Of a stretch of 64,000 nucleotides of DNA, positions 44,686-54,103 are shown one piece after another. The notes beneath the pieces are model-generated. The model was not told the DNA's origin. It saw only the letters and a program-made list of their open reading frames with translations, and searched no databases. The DNA comes from Calothrix sp. NIES-2100 (GTDB lineage: Bacteria; Cyanobacteriota; Cyanobacteriia; Cyanobacteriales; Nostocaceae). The position numbers and the translations under genes were made by a program. The stretch spans positions 1,124,238 through 1,188,237 of the forward strand of contig NZ_AP018178.1 in the NCBI RefSeq assembly GCF_002368195.1, written 5' to 3'. Within the stretch, counting starts at the first letter, position 1. Each line of letters begins with the position of its first letter.

Positions 44686-45339
44686 ATGTATAGACTTTTT
44701 TATATGTTGAAACAGAGATGGACAAACGGATATAAATACACGCAGCTACTTTGCTGTATTTTGTTACTGCTGGTAATTTGGAATATACCACAATCGGCTC
44801 TAGCAGATAATAACCAGGAGATTAGCGCGATTATTCGCACGCGAGAAATTGCTTTACAAGCTTTGAACGATCGCAATTTTTCTCAAATCGCACCTTACTT
44901 ACACCCAACTTTCACCATTACAACGGTTGATAATCAGGTTTTTCACAAAGTCCCTGAGTTTGAGAAATACTGGAATCAGCAGTTTAATAATACAATCAAA
45001 GATATCAACATGAATATTCAGGGAGAGCCTGTGAGAACTTTTCTCTCGCCGGAGACAGTGGTTTCCGCTGGAGATGCGATCGCATCTTTCTCTTTTAAAG
45101 ATGGTAAAACCGCAGATATGGCGATGCGATGGACAGCAGTGCTGCAAAAACTTCAGGAAAAATGGACAATTCAATCGCTGCATTTCTCCTCTAATCTTCT
45201 CGATAACCCCGTATTAAATGCAGCCAAAAAACTGAGGTGGATTGTGGGAATAGCCGCAGGGGTGGGCGGTTTTCTGTTGGGTGCATTGACAATGTTGTTA
45301 TTACCTCGCCAGCCTCAGCAAACAACCGAGAGGGCGTAG
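44686..45339 (+). CDS. Membrane-anchored SnoaL/NTF2-like protein
   Basis: The 217-residue protein has an N-terminal signal or anchor (CCILLLLVIWNIPQSALA), then an NTF2-like cone domain of about 120 residues (IIRTREIALQALNDRNFSQI, MRWTAVLQKLQEKWTIQSLH) and a C-terminal transmembrane helix (GIAAGVGGFLLGALTMLLL) with a short basic tail. NTF2-like domains bind small ligands or act as isomerases; no active residues can be named. It lies directly before the glycosyltransferase gene and may be co-transcribed with it. Confidence 0.7.
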   Translation: MYRLFYMLKQRWTNGYKYTQLLCCILLLLVIWNIPQSALADNNQEISAIIRTREIALQALNDRNFSQIAPYLHPTFTITTVDNQVFHKVPEFEKYWNQQFNNTIKDINMNIQGEPVRTFLSPETVVSAGDAIASFSFKDGKTADMAMRWTAVLQKLQEKWTIQSLHFSSNLLDNPVLNAAKKLRWIVGIAAGVGGFLLGALTMLLLPRQPQQTTERA

Positions 45340-45347
45340 CAACTAAA

Positions 45348-46658
45348 GTGGCAAGAAACATTAATCAGCCAAGTAATAATATCAGCGTTCATCGCGATCG
45401 CCGTCTGCGGGCAACTTTAGTAGTTATACTGATATGGTGTCTTGTAAGTTTGTGGCATTTGCAACCCAAAACCCAGTGGATGATCGTCGGGTTAACCTTG
45501 GTGCTGACTGTGCAAATGTTACGAATGCTGATGGCAAAACCAGCCACATTGGTAATTGAGAACAATGCTGATTTACCGCCAGTCTCGATTATAGTTCCCG
45601 CTAAAAATGAAAGTGCAGTCCTAGCAGATTTAGTTCACAGCATATTCCAGGTGAATTATAACAGCGATCGCCTAGATATTTGGATCGTTGATGACGGCAG
45701 TACCGATGACACCCCAGAAATTTTGAGCCAATTACAAACTCAATTTCCGCTGTTACAAGTTCATCGCCGAGAATCAAAAGGTGGTAAATCTGGGGCGCTG
45801 AATGCAGTTTTCCCCTTCACCCAAGGCGAGATTCTCTTAATCTGCGATGCTGATGCTCAATTACCTGCTAATATTCTCCAGCAAACAGTACCGCTGTTTG
45901 AAAAGCCAGGTATTGGTGCAGTGCAAGTCCGAAAAGCGATCGCCAATGCAGACACGAATTTCTTCACCCGTTGTCAACAGATGGAAATGATGTGTGATAG
46001 TTTTCTGCAAACCCATCGCCTTGCTATTGGCGGAATGTCTGAGTTGCGGGGGAATGGAATGTTACTGCGGCGGGATTTGCTAGAAAAGTGCAAGGGTTGG
46101 AATGAGGACACAGTTACCGATGATTTGGATCTGTGCTTCAAACTTTATTTGCTAGGTAAGGAAATTGAGTTTGTCACATTTCCAGCCATTCAAGAAGAAG
46201 CAGTGACAACCTGGAAACAACTATGGTATCAACATTGTCGCTGGGCCGAAGGTGGCTATCAGCGTTATCTCGACTATTTTCCCCAAATCCTGACTCTGGG
46301 TTGGCAGAAAGAACTGGATTTATTATTGTTTTTTTTATTACAATTTATCCTGCCAATTGCCCTGATTCCCGATTTACTATGGACAATATTTTATAGCGAT
46401 CGCCCGGTGCTGTGGCCATTACAGACAATATTGAGTATCATTTTAACAGTAGCTTTTATCGCCGGACTTTACCAATATCAAAATTTACGCGGCTGGCCTT
46501 TGCTGTGGGCAACCATCCAAGGTTCTCTCTACATGGTACATTGGGTGCCGGTGATGATGGTAGTCACATTAAGAATGTGTGTGCAAAAACAGCGATCGCG
46601 CTGGATTAAAACCACCCATCGCGGTAAAAATATTTACAGTGATTCAGGCAGTAAATGA
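45348..46658 (+). CDS. Membrane glycosyltransferase, family 2
   Basis: From GTG at 45348 (after GAGAGGG) the product has 436 residues; the open frame from 45237 would overlap the upstream gene by over 100 bases and is rejected. Two N-terminal transmembrane helices precede a GT-A domain with VPAKNES, DDGSTDDT (about 115), CDADAQ (about 165), the acceptor motif TDDLDL and QHCRW (a QxxRW motif, about 295), then three or four C-terminal helices. These motifs mark processive beta-glycosyltransferases such as those for cellulose, hyaluronan or exopolysaccharide. The sugar cannot be told. Confidence 0.88.
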   Translation: MARNINQPSNNISVHRDRRLRATLVVILIWCLVSLWHLQPKTQWMIVGLTLVLTVQMLRMLMAKPATLVIENNADLPPVSIIVPAKNESAVLADLVHSIFQVNYNSDRLDIWIVDDGSTDDTPEILSQLQTQFPLLQVHRRESKGGKSGALNAVFPFTQGEILLICDADAQLPANILQQTVPLFEKPGIGAVQVRKAIANADTNFFTRCQQMEMMCDSFLQTHRLAIGGMSELRGNGMLLRRDLLEKCKGWNEDTVTDDLDLCFKLYLLGKEIEFVTFPAIQEEAVTTWKQLWYQHCRWAEGGYQRYLDYFPQILTLGWQKELDLLLFFLLQFILPIALIPDLLWTIFYSDRPVLWPLQTILSIILTVAFIAGLYQYQNLRGWPLLWATIQGSLYMVHWVPVMMVVTLRMCVQKQRSRWIKTTHRGKNIYSDSGSK

Positions 46659-46931
46659 GCATGGATACCTTAGATAATTATCGACGCATCATCAATAAGG
46701 TACATCATAGCCCCCTCCTCGCTTGCGGGGAGGGGGTTGGGGGTGGGGTTCTTTTATATCTCTCAACTAACAAGTGCGAGCGCCAATTGTAGATTTTTTT
46801 AACAAACACCTTGACAAAATTCCTAGATAAATATAACTGAGATAGACTGAAGTAAGTAGGTGACACGCTGCGCGTCTTTCTAGATACAAAGATATTTCTA
46901 ATTACCCACATGAAAATATGTGAGGTGAGTG
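46659..46931. other. Intergenic with a GC-rich hairpin
   Basis: CCCCTCCTCGCTTGCGGGGAGGGG near 46711-46735 forms a hairpin just after the glycosyltransferase gene and could end its transcription; there is no T-run directly after it. The 3' part must hold the promoter of the prenyltransferase gene. It has a GAGGTGAG ribosome site before 46932. Confidence 0.45.
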
Positions 46932-47873
46932 ATGAGAGAACAATTGCATATTAACAAAAAAGCTGATGCGTTCACTTCTGCATCAGGACAAAATGCTTCT
47001 CCTTCTCCCCAAGAGAATCACACAATCAGATTGATTCGTGATTTTGCCCAACTTTTCCGATTACCAGTTGCTATTGTTGCGGCTTTAACAGGCTGTGCTA
47101 CCATCTATGCAATCAATTCAGCAGCTTCATTACAGCAATATCTCTTAACAGCAATTATATTAATCTTGACACACGCTGCGGCCTGTGCAATTAATGACTA
47201 TTGGGATGTGGATAAAGACCGCATAGATCACCCCCAAAGACCACTCCCATCTGGTCGGATTTCACCTCAACAAGTTTGGTGGACAGCTTTGATTTTGTTT
47301 ATCGGCGCGGTGGTAGCGGCTATTCCTCTAGGAATTTCTTGCTTGATTTTAGTAACTGTCAGTTCCATCTTGCTGTGGAATTACTCCCATATACTACTGC
47401 GAAGCGGGATTTTGGCTAATTTTATTGTCGCCACGATCGCATCTGCGGTGATTTTGCTGGGTAGTTTGGTTGGAGATCGACCTTTTGCGATGCTTTACCC
47501 AATTGGCTTCGTATTTTTATATACCTTAGCTAAGGAAATTATCTGGGATTTACATGATACAGCAGGCGATCGCAGTCAGGGAATAGTCACAATTGCCAAT
47601 AGCTGGGGAAAGGAAACGGCTTTTGGGATTGCTTGGGGATTAATGGGCACATTGATTATCTCAATTGCGATCGCCCTGCTATTATTACCGATGGCACATA
47701 CCCTCATGTTTTTCGTATTTTCCACAGCCATGTTGGTGAGTGTGGCGATCGCACTGCTACGCTATCAACAGCAAGGTAGTGTGACTGCTTACGAAGGATT
47801 TGTCTTCTGGGAACGGATTGCGATGTTACTGGGAGTAGTAGGCTTGTTAGGCACAGCCCCAGCATTGTTATAA
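46932..47873 (+). CDS. UbiA-family prenyltransferase
   Basis: A 313-residue integral membrane protein with about eight helices. It shows the two Asp-rich motifs of the UbiA superfamily: NDYWDVDKDRIDHPQRPLPSG in the second loop and KEIIWDLHDTAGDRSQG in the sixth. These bind prenyl diphosphate through magnesium. The first motif with RPLPSG is close to geranylgeranylglycerol-phosphate and similar synthases. A role in quinone, tocopherol, chlorophyll or lipid synthesis cannot be chosen without comparison. Start at ATG 46932 after GAGGTGAG; a GTG lies directly before it. Confidence 0.88.
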   Translation: MREQLHINKKADAFTSASGQNASPSPQENHTIRLIRDFAQLFRLPVAIVAALTGCATIYAINSAASLQQYLLTAIILILTHAAACAINDYWDVDKDRIDHPQRPLPSGRISPQQVWWTALILFIGAVVAAIPLGISCLILVTVSSILLWNYSHILLRSGILANFIVATIASAVILLGSLVGDRPFAMLYPIGFVFLYTLAKEIIWDLHDTAGDRSQGIVTIANSWGKETAFGIAWGLMGTLIISIAIALLLLPMAHTLMFFVFSTAMLVSVAIALLRYQQQGSVTAYEGFVFWERIAMLLGVVGLLGTAPALL

Positions 47874-48154
47874 ACTATTGGGATGATATTTCCTACATAG
47901 GTAGGGGCACAACATTGTTGTGCCCTTGTGATAATTTGATCTCATACCAATTTAATATGAAGATGCATATAATTAGCCTGCAAAGGCAGGCTTTGTTTGT
48001 GTAGCCCCAGGCTTCTAGCCTTGCAGCTTTAATATGCAGCCTAACATAGAATTGATATCACCAAGTAGTCATCTGCCGTATATAGTAATTTGCATTTGAA
48101 TAGACAACTGTAAAGGCACGATAAGATTATTCTTAGTTGAGCAGGGGATATTAA
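47874..48154. other. Intergenic with short palindromes
   Basis: It contains GGGCACAACATTGTTGTGCCC near 47904 and GCCTGCAAAGGCAGGC near 47977, both hairpins of dispersed types also found near 43742 and 44240. No gene is seen. Confidence 0.5.
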
Positions 48155-49447
48155 ATGTCTCAAATAGAAGGCTTTAGGGTGAGAAATTACAGAGTTCTTC
48201 GTGATATTACATTAGGGAAGTTGTGGAACACACAGAATGCCAAGCCACTAGCACCAATGACAGCTGTCATCGGTAAAAATGGCGTGGGTAAAAGTACAAT
48301 TTTTGACACTTTTGGCTTTCTTGCAGATTGCTTAAAGAATGGCGTAGAGGAAGCGTGTGATTCTCGTGGTCGTGGTGGATTTGAGAGAATTCGTTCCCAA
48401 GGACAACAAGGAAGTATTGAATTTGATATCTATTATAAAGAAAATCATAATGCTCGACCAATTACCTATGAGTTAGCAATAGATATTGACTCATCTGGAA
48501 GACCTTATGTAAAAAGAGAGAGACTCAGACAACGAAGAAAAGGACAAGATAAAGGAAAACCTTTTTCTTTTCTCATTCTCAATGAAGGTAGAGGAATTGT
48601 CTGGAAAGGTGAACAAGAAGGCAAACAATTTGAGGAAGAAGAAAGTGATTTAAATTTGTCAATATTCATCGAAAAAATCCAAAAAGGTGAAGCCCAAGAG
48701 GAGAGTAAAGGAACTGAGATAGTTGAACTTGACGACAAGCGAAAACTAGGAATCGCCACTTTGGGGTCACTTAAACAACACCCAAGAATTTCTATGTTTA
48801 GGAGATTTATTGAAGGATGGTATTTAAGCTATTTTACTCCAGATGCTGCACGAAGTTTGCCGCTGGCTGGGCCGCAAAAGCATCTAAATATTCATGGAGA
48901 TAATTTGGGTAATGTAGTTCAGTTTATGGAGAGAGAACATCCCAAAAAGTTTCAATCTATCTTGGAAAAAATATCTAGTAAAATTCCCGGTATAAACAAG
49001 ATTAGCACCGAAAAAAGCCCAGATGGCAGACTCCTGCTTCAATTTAATGACAAGGGTTTTCAAGACCCATTTTATGCTCAACAAATGTCAGATGGAACAC
49101 TTAAATTATTTGCCTATCTCCTGTTGTTAGAAGACCCTTCACCTCCACCATTTTTGTGCATTGAAGAACCAGAAAATGGACTTTACCATAAACTTTTAGA
49201 AACCCTAGCACGAGAATTCCGCGAACACGCTACAAATCAGAAAGGTGGATCGCAAGTATTTGTCACAACTCATCAACCATATTTTGTAGATGCCCTTGAA
49301 CCAGAAGAAGTTTGGGTTCTGGAAAAGGGTGAGGATGGGTTTGCTAAAATTAAGCGAGCTAGTGAAGATCCGCTGATTAATAACCTTGTTGCTGAAGGCT
49401 TGCCCCTTGGCGGACTTTGGTATAGTGACTACTTGGATGCAAGGTGA
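48155..49447 (+). CDS. AAA-family ATPase (AAA_21/OLD-like)
   Basis: A 430-residue ABC/RecF-type ATPase. It has Walker A GKNGVGKST (about 40), signature-like QQMSDGTLKLFAYLLLL (about 310), Walker B FLCIEEPENGL (about 332) and the switch His in FVTTHQPYFVDAL. Together these mark the AAA_21 branch found in OLD, PARIS, Septu and similar defence proteins. The following gene (DUF4276) begins 4 bases after its stop, so they are one unit. The role is likely anti-phage or anti-plasmid defence, by family association. Confidence 0.85.
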   Translation: MSQIEGFRVRNYRVLRDITLGKLWNTQNAKPLAPMTAVIGKNGVGKSTIFDTFGFLADCLKNGVEEACDSRGRGGFERIRSQGQQGSIEFDIYYKENHNARPITYELAIDIDSSGRPYVKRERLRQRRKGQDKGKPFSFLILNEGRGIVWKGEQEGKQFEEEESDLNLSIFIEKIQKGEAQEESKGTEIVELDDKRKLGIATLGSLKQHPRISMFRRFIEGWYLSYFTPDAARSLPLAGPQKHLNIHGDNLGNVVQFMEREHPKKFQSILEKISSKIPGINKISTEKSPDGRLLLQFNDKGFQDPFYAQQMSDGTLKLFAYLLLLEDPSPPPFLCIEEPENGLYHKLLETLAREFREHATNQKGGSQVFVTTHQPYFVDALEPEEVWVLEKGEDGFAKIKRASEDPLINNLVAEGLPLGGLWYSDYLDAR

Positions 49448-49451
49448 TTAT

Positions 49452-50099
49452 ATGCACTTTGAGATCCTAGTTGAAGATATTTCCGGCAAAAAATCTCTGG
49501 AAATTCTTGTCCCAAAAATTATTAACACCGAACAACACACATTTAATATTCATGCTTACAAAGGAATAGGGCATATTCCTAAAAATTTAACATCTACTTC
49601 TGACCCCAAAAAACGAATTCTGCTTGATCAGTTGCCGCGACTTATTCAAGGTTATGGTAAAACATTGTCTTATTTCCCTGCTGTACTCATTGTCATTTGC
49701 GATCTTGACGAGCGATGCTTGAGTAGTTTTCGCAAAGAACTACTTGACATTGTAAATTCTTGTAATCCTAAACCAAAAACGCAATTTTGTATCGCTATTG
49801 AAGAAGGAGAAGCATGGTACTTAGGTGATTTAGCAGCAGTGAAAGCAGCTTATCCGAGTGCAAAAGAAGCAATCCTAAATTCCTACACCAATGATGATAT
49901 CTGTGGCACATGGGAGAAGTTAGCTGACGCAGTATATTCCGGTGGTTGCCAAAAGTTGTCTAAACTTGGTCATCAGGCAATTGGTAAAGAAAAGTCAACT
50001 TGGGCAGAAAGAATCTCTCCCCTGATGGACATTGACAAGAATCAGTCACCAAGCTTCTGCTATTTTCGAGATAAACTTCGACTTTTGAGTGGACAGTAG
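49452..50099 (+). CDS. DUF4276/TOPRIM-like partner of the AAA ATPase
   Basis: From the ATG at 49452 the product has 215 residues; it follows the ATPase stop by 4 bases with an AAGGTG ribosome site inside the preceding codons. The sequence FEILVEDISGKKSLEILVP, then VLIVICDLDERC, FCIAIEEGEAWYLGD and a C-terminal WAERISPLMD fit DUF4276, a TOPRIM-like nuclease fold with E (VED), DxD (CDLDE) and E (EEGE) positions. AAA_21 plus TOPRIM-like pairs are common in defence. The effector is probably this protein. Confidence 0.8.
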   Translation: MHFEILVEDISGKKSLEILVPKIINTEQHTFNIHAYKGIGHIPKNLTSTSDPKKRILLDQLPRLIQGYGKTLSYFPAVLIVICDLDERCLSSFRKELLDIVNSCNPKPKTQFCIAIEEGEAWYLGDLAAVKAAYPSAKEAILNSYTNDDICGTWEKLADAVYSGGCQKLSKLGHQAIGKEKSTWAERISPLMDIDKNQSPSFCYFRDKLRLLSGQ

Positions 50100-50355
50100 A
50101 GCGATTCAGAGAGAAACTAAAGAATCATGCTGCATTTGCTGATAGCGATCGCTATTCTAAATCACCACCAAGCCGATGCATTCACAATAAGGTTTTTTAA
50201 CAATTCGGTTGTGCCTGAATAATAAGAAAAACTAATAAATCATTGACTGATGATTATATTTGGAATCAATGACTCCGTAATTACCCTGTTGAGCGAGTTA
50301 ATTTCACGCCAGATTTACAGTAAGATTATCAGTAAATCAAAATTGATGATAATCT
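50100..50355. other. Intergenic, promoter of the CPBP protease gene
   Basis: AT-rich with one HIP1-like site near 50145 and no gene. No clear operator is seen. Confidence 0.35.
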
Positions 50356-52854
50356 ATGATTTGGCGTGGATTGAGTCGAAAAACTAGGGTAAGATTTACC
50401 ATATTGGTACTGCTAGTATTCATCGTAGTCATTGCTCTGTCGCAACTTTCACCAAAACAGCCTCAGATCGTCAAACAAGAAAGCCATTACGCCGTACATC
50501 TTCGCCAAGATTTTAATCAATCTAGTTTTTATCCTGTTACCCAAATTCCATCTACCAACGTTTATAAACCGATTGCTGATTGGGTAGGAAGATTAATTTT
50601 ACCCACAAAACAACAATTACAAGATGGCGTGGATTGGGTATGGATGGAAGTGCAATATGCACCACCCACAGCACAAAATTTGCTAGGAAATATTGTGCGT
50701 TTGCAGTGGAAAAATAATAAAAATTTACAGGATTACGTTCAAGCTGTAACGCAAGAGATAAATTTCACTCCAGAAGTAATCAAAAGTCAACAAAAAGGGA
50801 TCGTTCATCCTGTTCGGCTAAATGGAGTTGGTAAGGTAGGGGTTTTACGTTCTTTAGCTGGTGCAAATCCTGATGATCAGACAATTGTGGCTTTAGATGC
50901 AACTACAAATATTGCTACAAGTGGTAAAACAAATATTTTGCAAATTGAGCATGAACCTGTTGTGGTAACTGGGAGGTTTTACGGGTTAGTAAAAATAATT
51001 AACCCGATAGCTGCTCAACAAAACCAGAAAAACGATTATTTTTTGGTACAACACTATAACCCTAATTCTAATAAATTTGATGGACTGCAAGAAACTATTC
51101 GCATTCCCCAACAAGTAATTGACTCGCGCGATTTTGCTCCTTCAAGTGTACAGGAAATTGAAAAATCACCAGCGGGTAAAGATGGGTGGTATATTTACGG
51201 CGCTAAAGATGCAAAAGGTATATTTACAGTAAGTGCGATCGCACCTCGTTCTCTGTTGCAAATTAAACCCCGGCAAATCATTACTAATGAGCAATCAGCA
51301 ATAAATTATATCAAAGCGGCAAATTGGGGAGATACTGAAGAAAAGAAAGGTAAATTTAATACTGTATTCTTAAAACCTGGAGATTCAGCCAATCAATCTA
51401 GATTAAACTGGCAAGCAGGCGATAAAGCGATCGCACTGCACCTATTTGGGGGAATTGGCGGACGTAAAGCGGAAACATCAGCAATACCTTATACTATCAC
51501 CGGACATTTTGCTTTTGGCATCGCAGAAGTTATTCGCGACGAATTTACAAAAGAATTACGCTTCGACATTAAATACTATCAAATTTATGCCCATAACCCA
51601 GATGGAATTATTGCTGCACAGCATACATGGGCTGATTATATGGGTAATTTACAACGTGGTTGGTTAGCGACACGCCCAGTATCAGATATTCTCATCAAAT
51701 TCGATCCTGTCACCCAAGATTATAATTTTGATGGCATTAAAGTTTCGCCTTTAGAGGAATTCCAGCGACAATTACAAGTCACAATGGCGCGTTATCGGGT
51801 AGGTGATGGTACTGGTGGCGCAATGGTATCACCTGCAACTTCATGCATCCAAGACTCCAGCCAAGCACTGTTTGCAGCGATACTAGCAATTAAAAATCAA
51901 GTTGCGCAAAATAATTCAATTCAAACTTGGATAAAAGCAAACTCCAATCACCCCCAAGCAATCCGTTTTCAGCAACTAGTTGAATTAGGCGAATCTTTGA
52001 ATCAACAATTAGCACCCTTGGGGATAGTTCGTGCTGATTGGCAGAGTCAAGCAGGTATACTAGCGGGTACGGGAAGAAGCAAGGCAACGAAACCATTTCA
52101 AGATAGTAGTATTTGGGCTGGTTTAACAACATGGCGCACAATAATGCCTAGATTTGCTCATGATGACCTCGCCGCAATATTTTTAAAACATGGTGCGATA
52201 ATGCAAGTATTGCGCACCAATCAAGTCGGTGGTTGGCAAGCTGATATTACACCAATTGCACCAACAATATTTTTAGGACAAATTAAGATTCCCTTTACTG
52301 ATATTGCACCGTTGTCAATTCTTTTAACTCGCTTTTTAGCATCATTATCAGTGCCGACAATCCAAGATTGGGTAGTGATTATTTTAATGTTAATCATTTA
52401 TAGCCTGATTGCTCTACCTTATGGCTGGAAATCTGAATTTTTACAAATACAAGTTTGGTCAGCAAATAGAATTAACAAAAGCTTGTTAATATTACGTTGT
52501 TTATTTGCACCTGCATTGCTTGAAGAAATATTTTTTCGCGTGTTTTTGCTGCCACATCCCAGCGAAAATAGCTATTGGTTAGCATGGAGTTTGTGGTCAA
52601 TAGTCAGTTTAGCGTTATTTATTTTGTATCATCCATTCAATGCTAAAACCTTTTTTAAAGCTGGATATCCCACATTTACTAATCGTGATTATCTGGCTTT
52701 AACCGCATTGTTAGGAATTATCTGTACTGTTGCTTATAACCTCACAGGCTCTTTGTTAGTCATAGTCTGCATTCACTGGGTTGTAGTAGTAATTTGGCTC
52801 ATGGTTTTTGGCGGAATGGCTAAATTAGATAATAAGCAAAAAATTCCGAATTGA
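50356..52854 (+). CDS. Large CPBP-family intramembrane metalloprotease
   Basis: The 832-residue protein has an N-terminal membrane anchor (FTILVLLVFIVVIALSQL), a soluble region of about 620 residues with no domain I recognise, and a C-terminal CPBP (Abi/CAAX protease) domain: LEEIFFRVFLLP (EExxxR, about 722), then YHPF and TGSLLVIVCIHWVVV with the second metal-binding His. CPBP proteases process prenylated peptides and proteins or confer immunity to bacteriocins. The large extra-membrane domain is much longer than the usual about 250-residue family size, suggesting a dedicated substrate-binding part. Confidence 0.8.
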   Translation: MIWRGLSRKTRVRFTILVLLVFIVVIALSQLSPKQPQIVKQESHYAVHLRQDFNQSSFYPVTQIPSTNVYKPIADWVGRLILPTKQQLQDGVDWVWMEVQYAPPTAQNLLGNIVRLQWKNNKNLQDYVQAVTQEINFTPEVIKSQQKGIVHPVRLNGVGKVGVLRSLAGANPDDQTIVALDATTNIATSGKTNILQIEHEPVVVTGRFYGLVKIINPIAAQQNQKNDYFLVQHYNPNSNKFDGLQETIRIPQQVIDSRDFAPSSVQEIEKSPAGKDGWYIYGAKDAKGIFTVSAIAPRSLLQIKPRQIITNEQSAINYIKAANWGDTEEKKGKFNTVFLKPGDSANQSRLNWQAGDKAIALHLFGGIGGRKAETSAIPYTITGHFAFGIAEVIRDEFTKELRFDIKYYQIYAHNPDGIIAAQHTWADYMGNLQRGWLATRPVSDILIKFDPVTQDYNFDGIKVSPLEEFQRQLQVTMARYRVGDGTGGAMVSPATSCIQDSSQALFAAILAIKNQVAQNNSIQTWIKANSNHPQAIRFQQLVELGESLNQQLAPLGIVRADWQSQAGILAGTGRSKATKPFQDSSIWAGLTTWRTIMPRFAHDDLAAIFLKHGAIMQVLRTNQVGGWQADITPIAPTIFLGQIKIPFTDIAPLSILLTRFLASLSVPTIQDWVVIILMLIIYSLIALPYGWKSEFLQIQVWSANRINKSLLILRCLFAPALLEEIFFRVFLLPHPSENSYWLAWSLWSIVSLALFILYHPFNAKTFFKAGYPTFTNRDYLALTALLGIICTVAYNLTGSLLVIVCIHWVVVVIWLMVFGGMAKLDNKQKIPN

Positions 52855-52855
52855 A

Positions 52856-53005
52856 ATGAAAACTATGGCTGAAATACTAAACTCTCCTCAGTTACGATTA
52901 ACGAGTATTTTTGATGAGATAGAACTGAAAGAACAACAACGTCAAGCTAAGTTGTCTATTTCTCAGCAGCCGTCACCACAACCGCACCGAGGTTTGAGAA
53001 GGTGA
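52856..53005 (+). CDS. Small hypothetical protein, 49 residues
   Basis: An ATG at 52856, just after the CPBP gene stop, opens a 49-codon frame ending TGA at 53003-53005 (starting KTMAEILNSPQLRLTSIFDE). It is polar and Gln-rich with no known domain. Tight coupling to the preceding gene supports expression; otherwise the evidence is weak. Confidence 0.35.
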   Translation: MKTMAEILNSPQLRLTSIFDEIELKEQQRQAKLSISQQPSPQPHRGLRR

Positions 53006-53126
53006 ATTATCTGCAAATTAAGTTACCCTTAAATCAATGGGTACAAATGAGCTTGTTTTGATGATGGTTAACTGATGAGTGTTAACCGCCTACTGTCAAC
53101 CATCAACCGTCAACCGTCAACGTATT

Positions 53127-53831
53127 ATGTATAATTACAATCCCTTAGACTGCCTACCTTCATCGGCGGAATTACCAGATTCTGATGATACCCCTGTGGA
53201 TAACGAACTACAAATATTAATTCCTAATTTATTGTTAGCCATCTTAGCCTCGATTTGGCAAACCCGTGATGACTGGTTTTTCGGTATCAACATGGGAATT
53301 TACTATACACCATTAAAACCTGCCATAGTCCCCGATGGGTTTTTGAGTTTAGGTGTTGAACGTTTTGTTGGAGAAAACGGACGTTCTAGTTACGTTTTCT
53401 GGGAAGAAGAAGGGATTACGCCCATTTTAGCTTTAGAAGTTGTTTCTCAAACCTACAATGGCGAATATGAACAAAAGAAAATAGATTATGCCCAATTAGG
53501 CATTTTATATTACGTCATTTATGCACCAACGCGGCTACGTCGTAAGCGTCAACGTTTAGAAGTTTATCGCTTAGTTGAAGATAAGTATGTTTTACAACTC
53601 GGCGATAAAATTTGGATGCCAGAAATTGGTTTAGGGATTGGACGCGAACAGGGTACTTATCAAGGAAGAACACGAGAATGGCTTTTTTGGTATGACCAAG
53701 ATGGTAACAGATACCAAACCCCTGAAGAGGTAAACGCACAACAGCAACAACAACTAGAACAAACTCAGCAACAGCTTCAAGAACTTTTAGCCAGATTACA
53801 ACAACAAGGAATTGATCCAAATTTACTATGA
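53127..53831 (+). CDS. Uma2-family endonuclease (DUF820)
   Basis: The 234-residue product has the DUF820/Uma2 restriction-endonuclease-like fold: N-terminal DNELQILIPNLLLAI, central VPDGFLSLGVER (Asp), and LALEVVSQTYNGEYEQKKIDYAQ (Glu...Lys), then YYVIYAP. A Gln-rich coiled tail (NAQQQQQLEQTQQQLQELLA) ends the protein. Uma2 genes are highly amplified in cyanobacteria; the function is unproven. The ATG at 53127 is preferred to a GTG at 53079, which falls in a CAACCGT heptamer repeat (about 53090-53123). Confidence 0.85.
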   Translation: MYNYNPLDCLPSSAELPDSDDTPVDNELQILIPNLLLAILASIWQTRDDWFFGINMGIYYTPLKPAIVPDGFLSLGVERFVGENGRSSYVFWEEEGITPILALEVVSQTYNGEYEQKKIDYAQLGILYYVIYAPTRLRRKRQRLEVYRLVEDKYVLQLGDKIWMPEIGLGIGREQGTYQGRTREWLFWYDQDGNRYQTPEEVNAQQQQQLEQTQQQLQELLARLQQQGIDPNLL

Positions 53832-54103
53832 ACGACCCCTGGCTCAAACTTTTGCACAGTCAGAGGTAGTTCATTATCTGACTTTTATACCCGTACAAGT
53901 CAGATAAAACCTATTATCTTCTCAGTTTTGTTGACTGAGATTGAGTATTACTATGCTTTAACATTGCAGGCGATCGCTTTGAGATAACACCACGATACAA
54001 ATATTAATTGCCAAATAACCAGAGATTACCATTAAGCTGACAACAGGCGATCGCTATTTACCCAAATTAAAAGCTTATAATAACCAAAGAGCAACAAATA
54101 ATC

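Noticed and set aside
45237..45347. Longer start for the glycosyltransferase
   Set aside because: It would overlap the upstream gene by over 100 bases; GTG at 45348 has a ribosome site.
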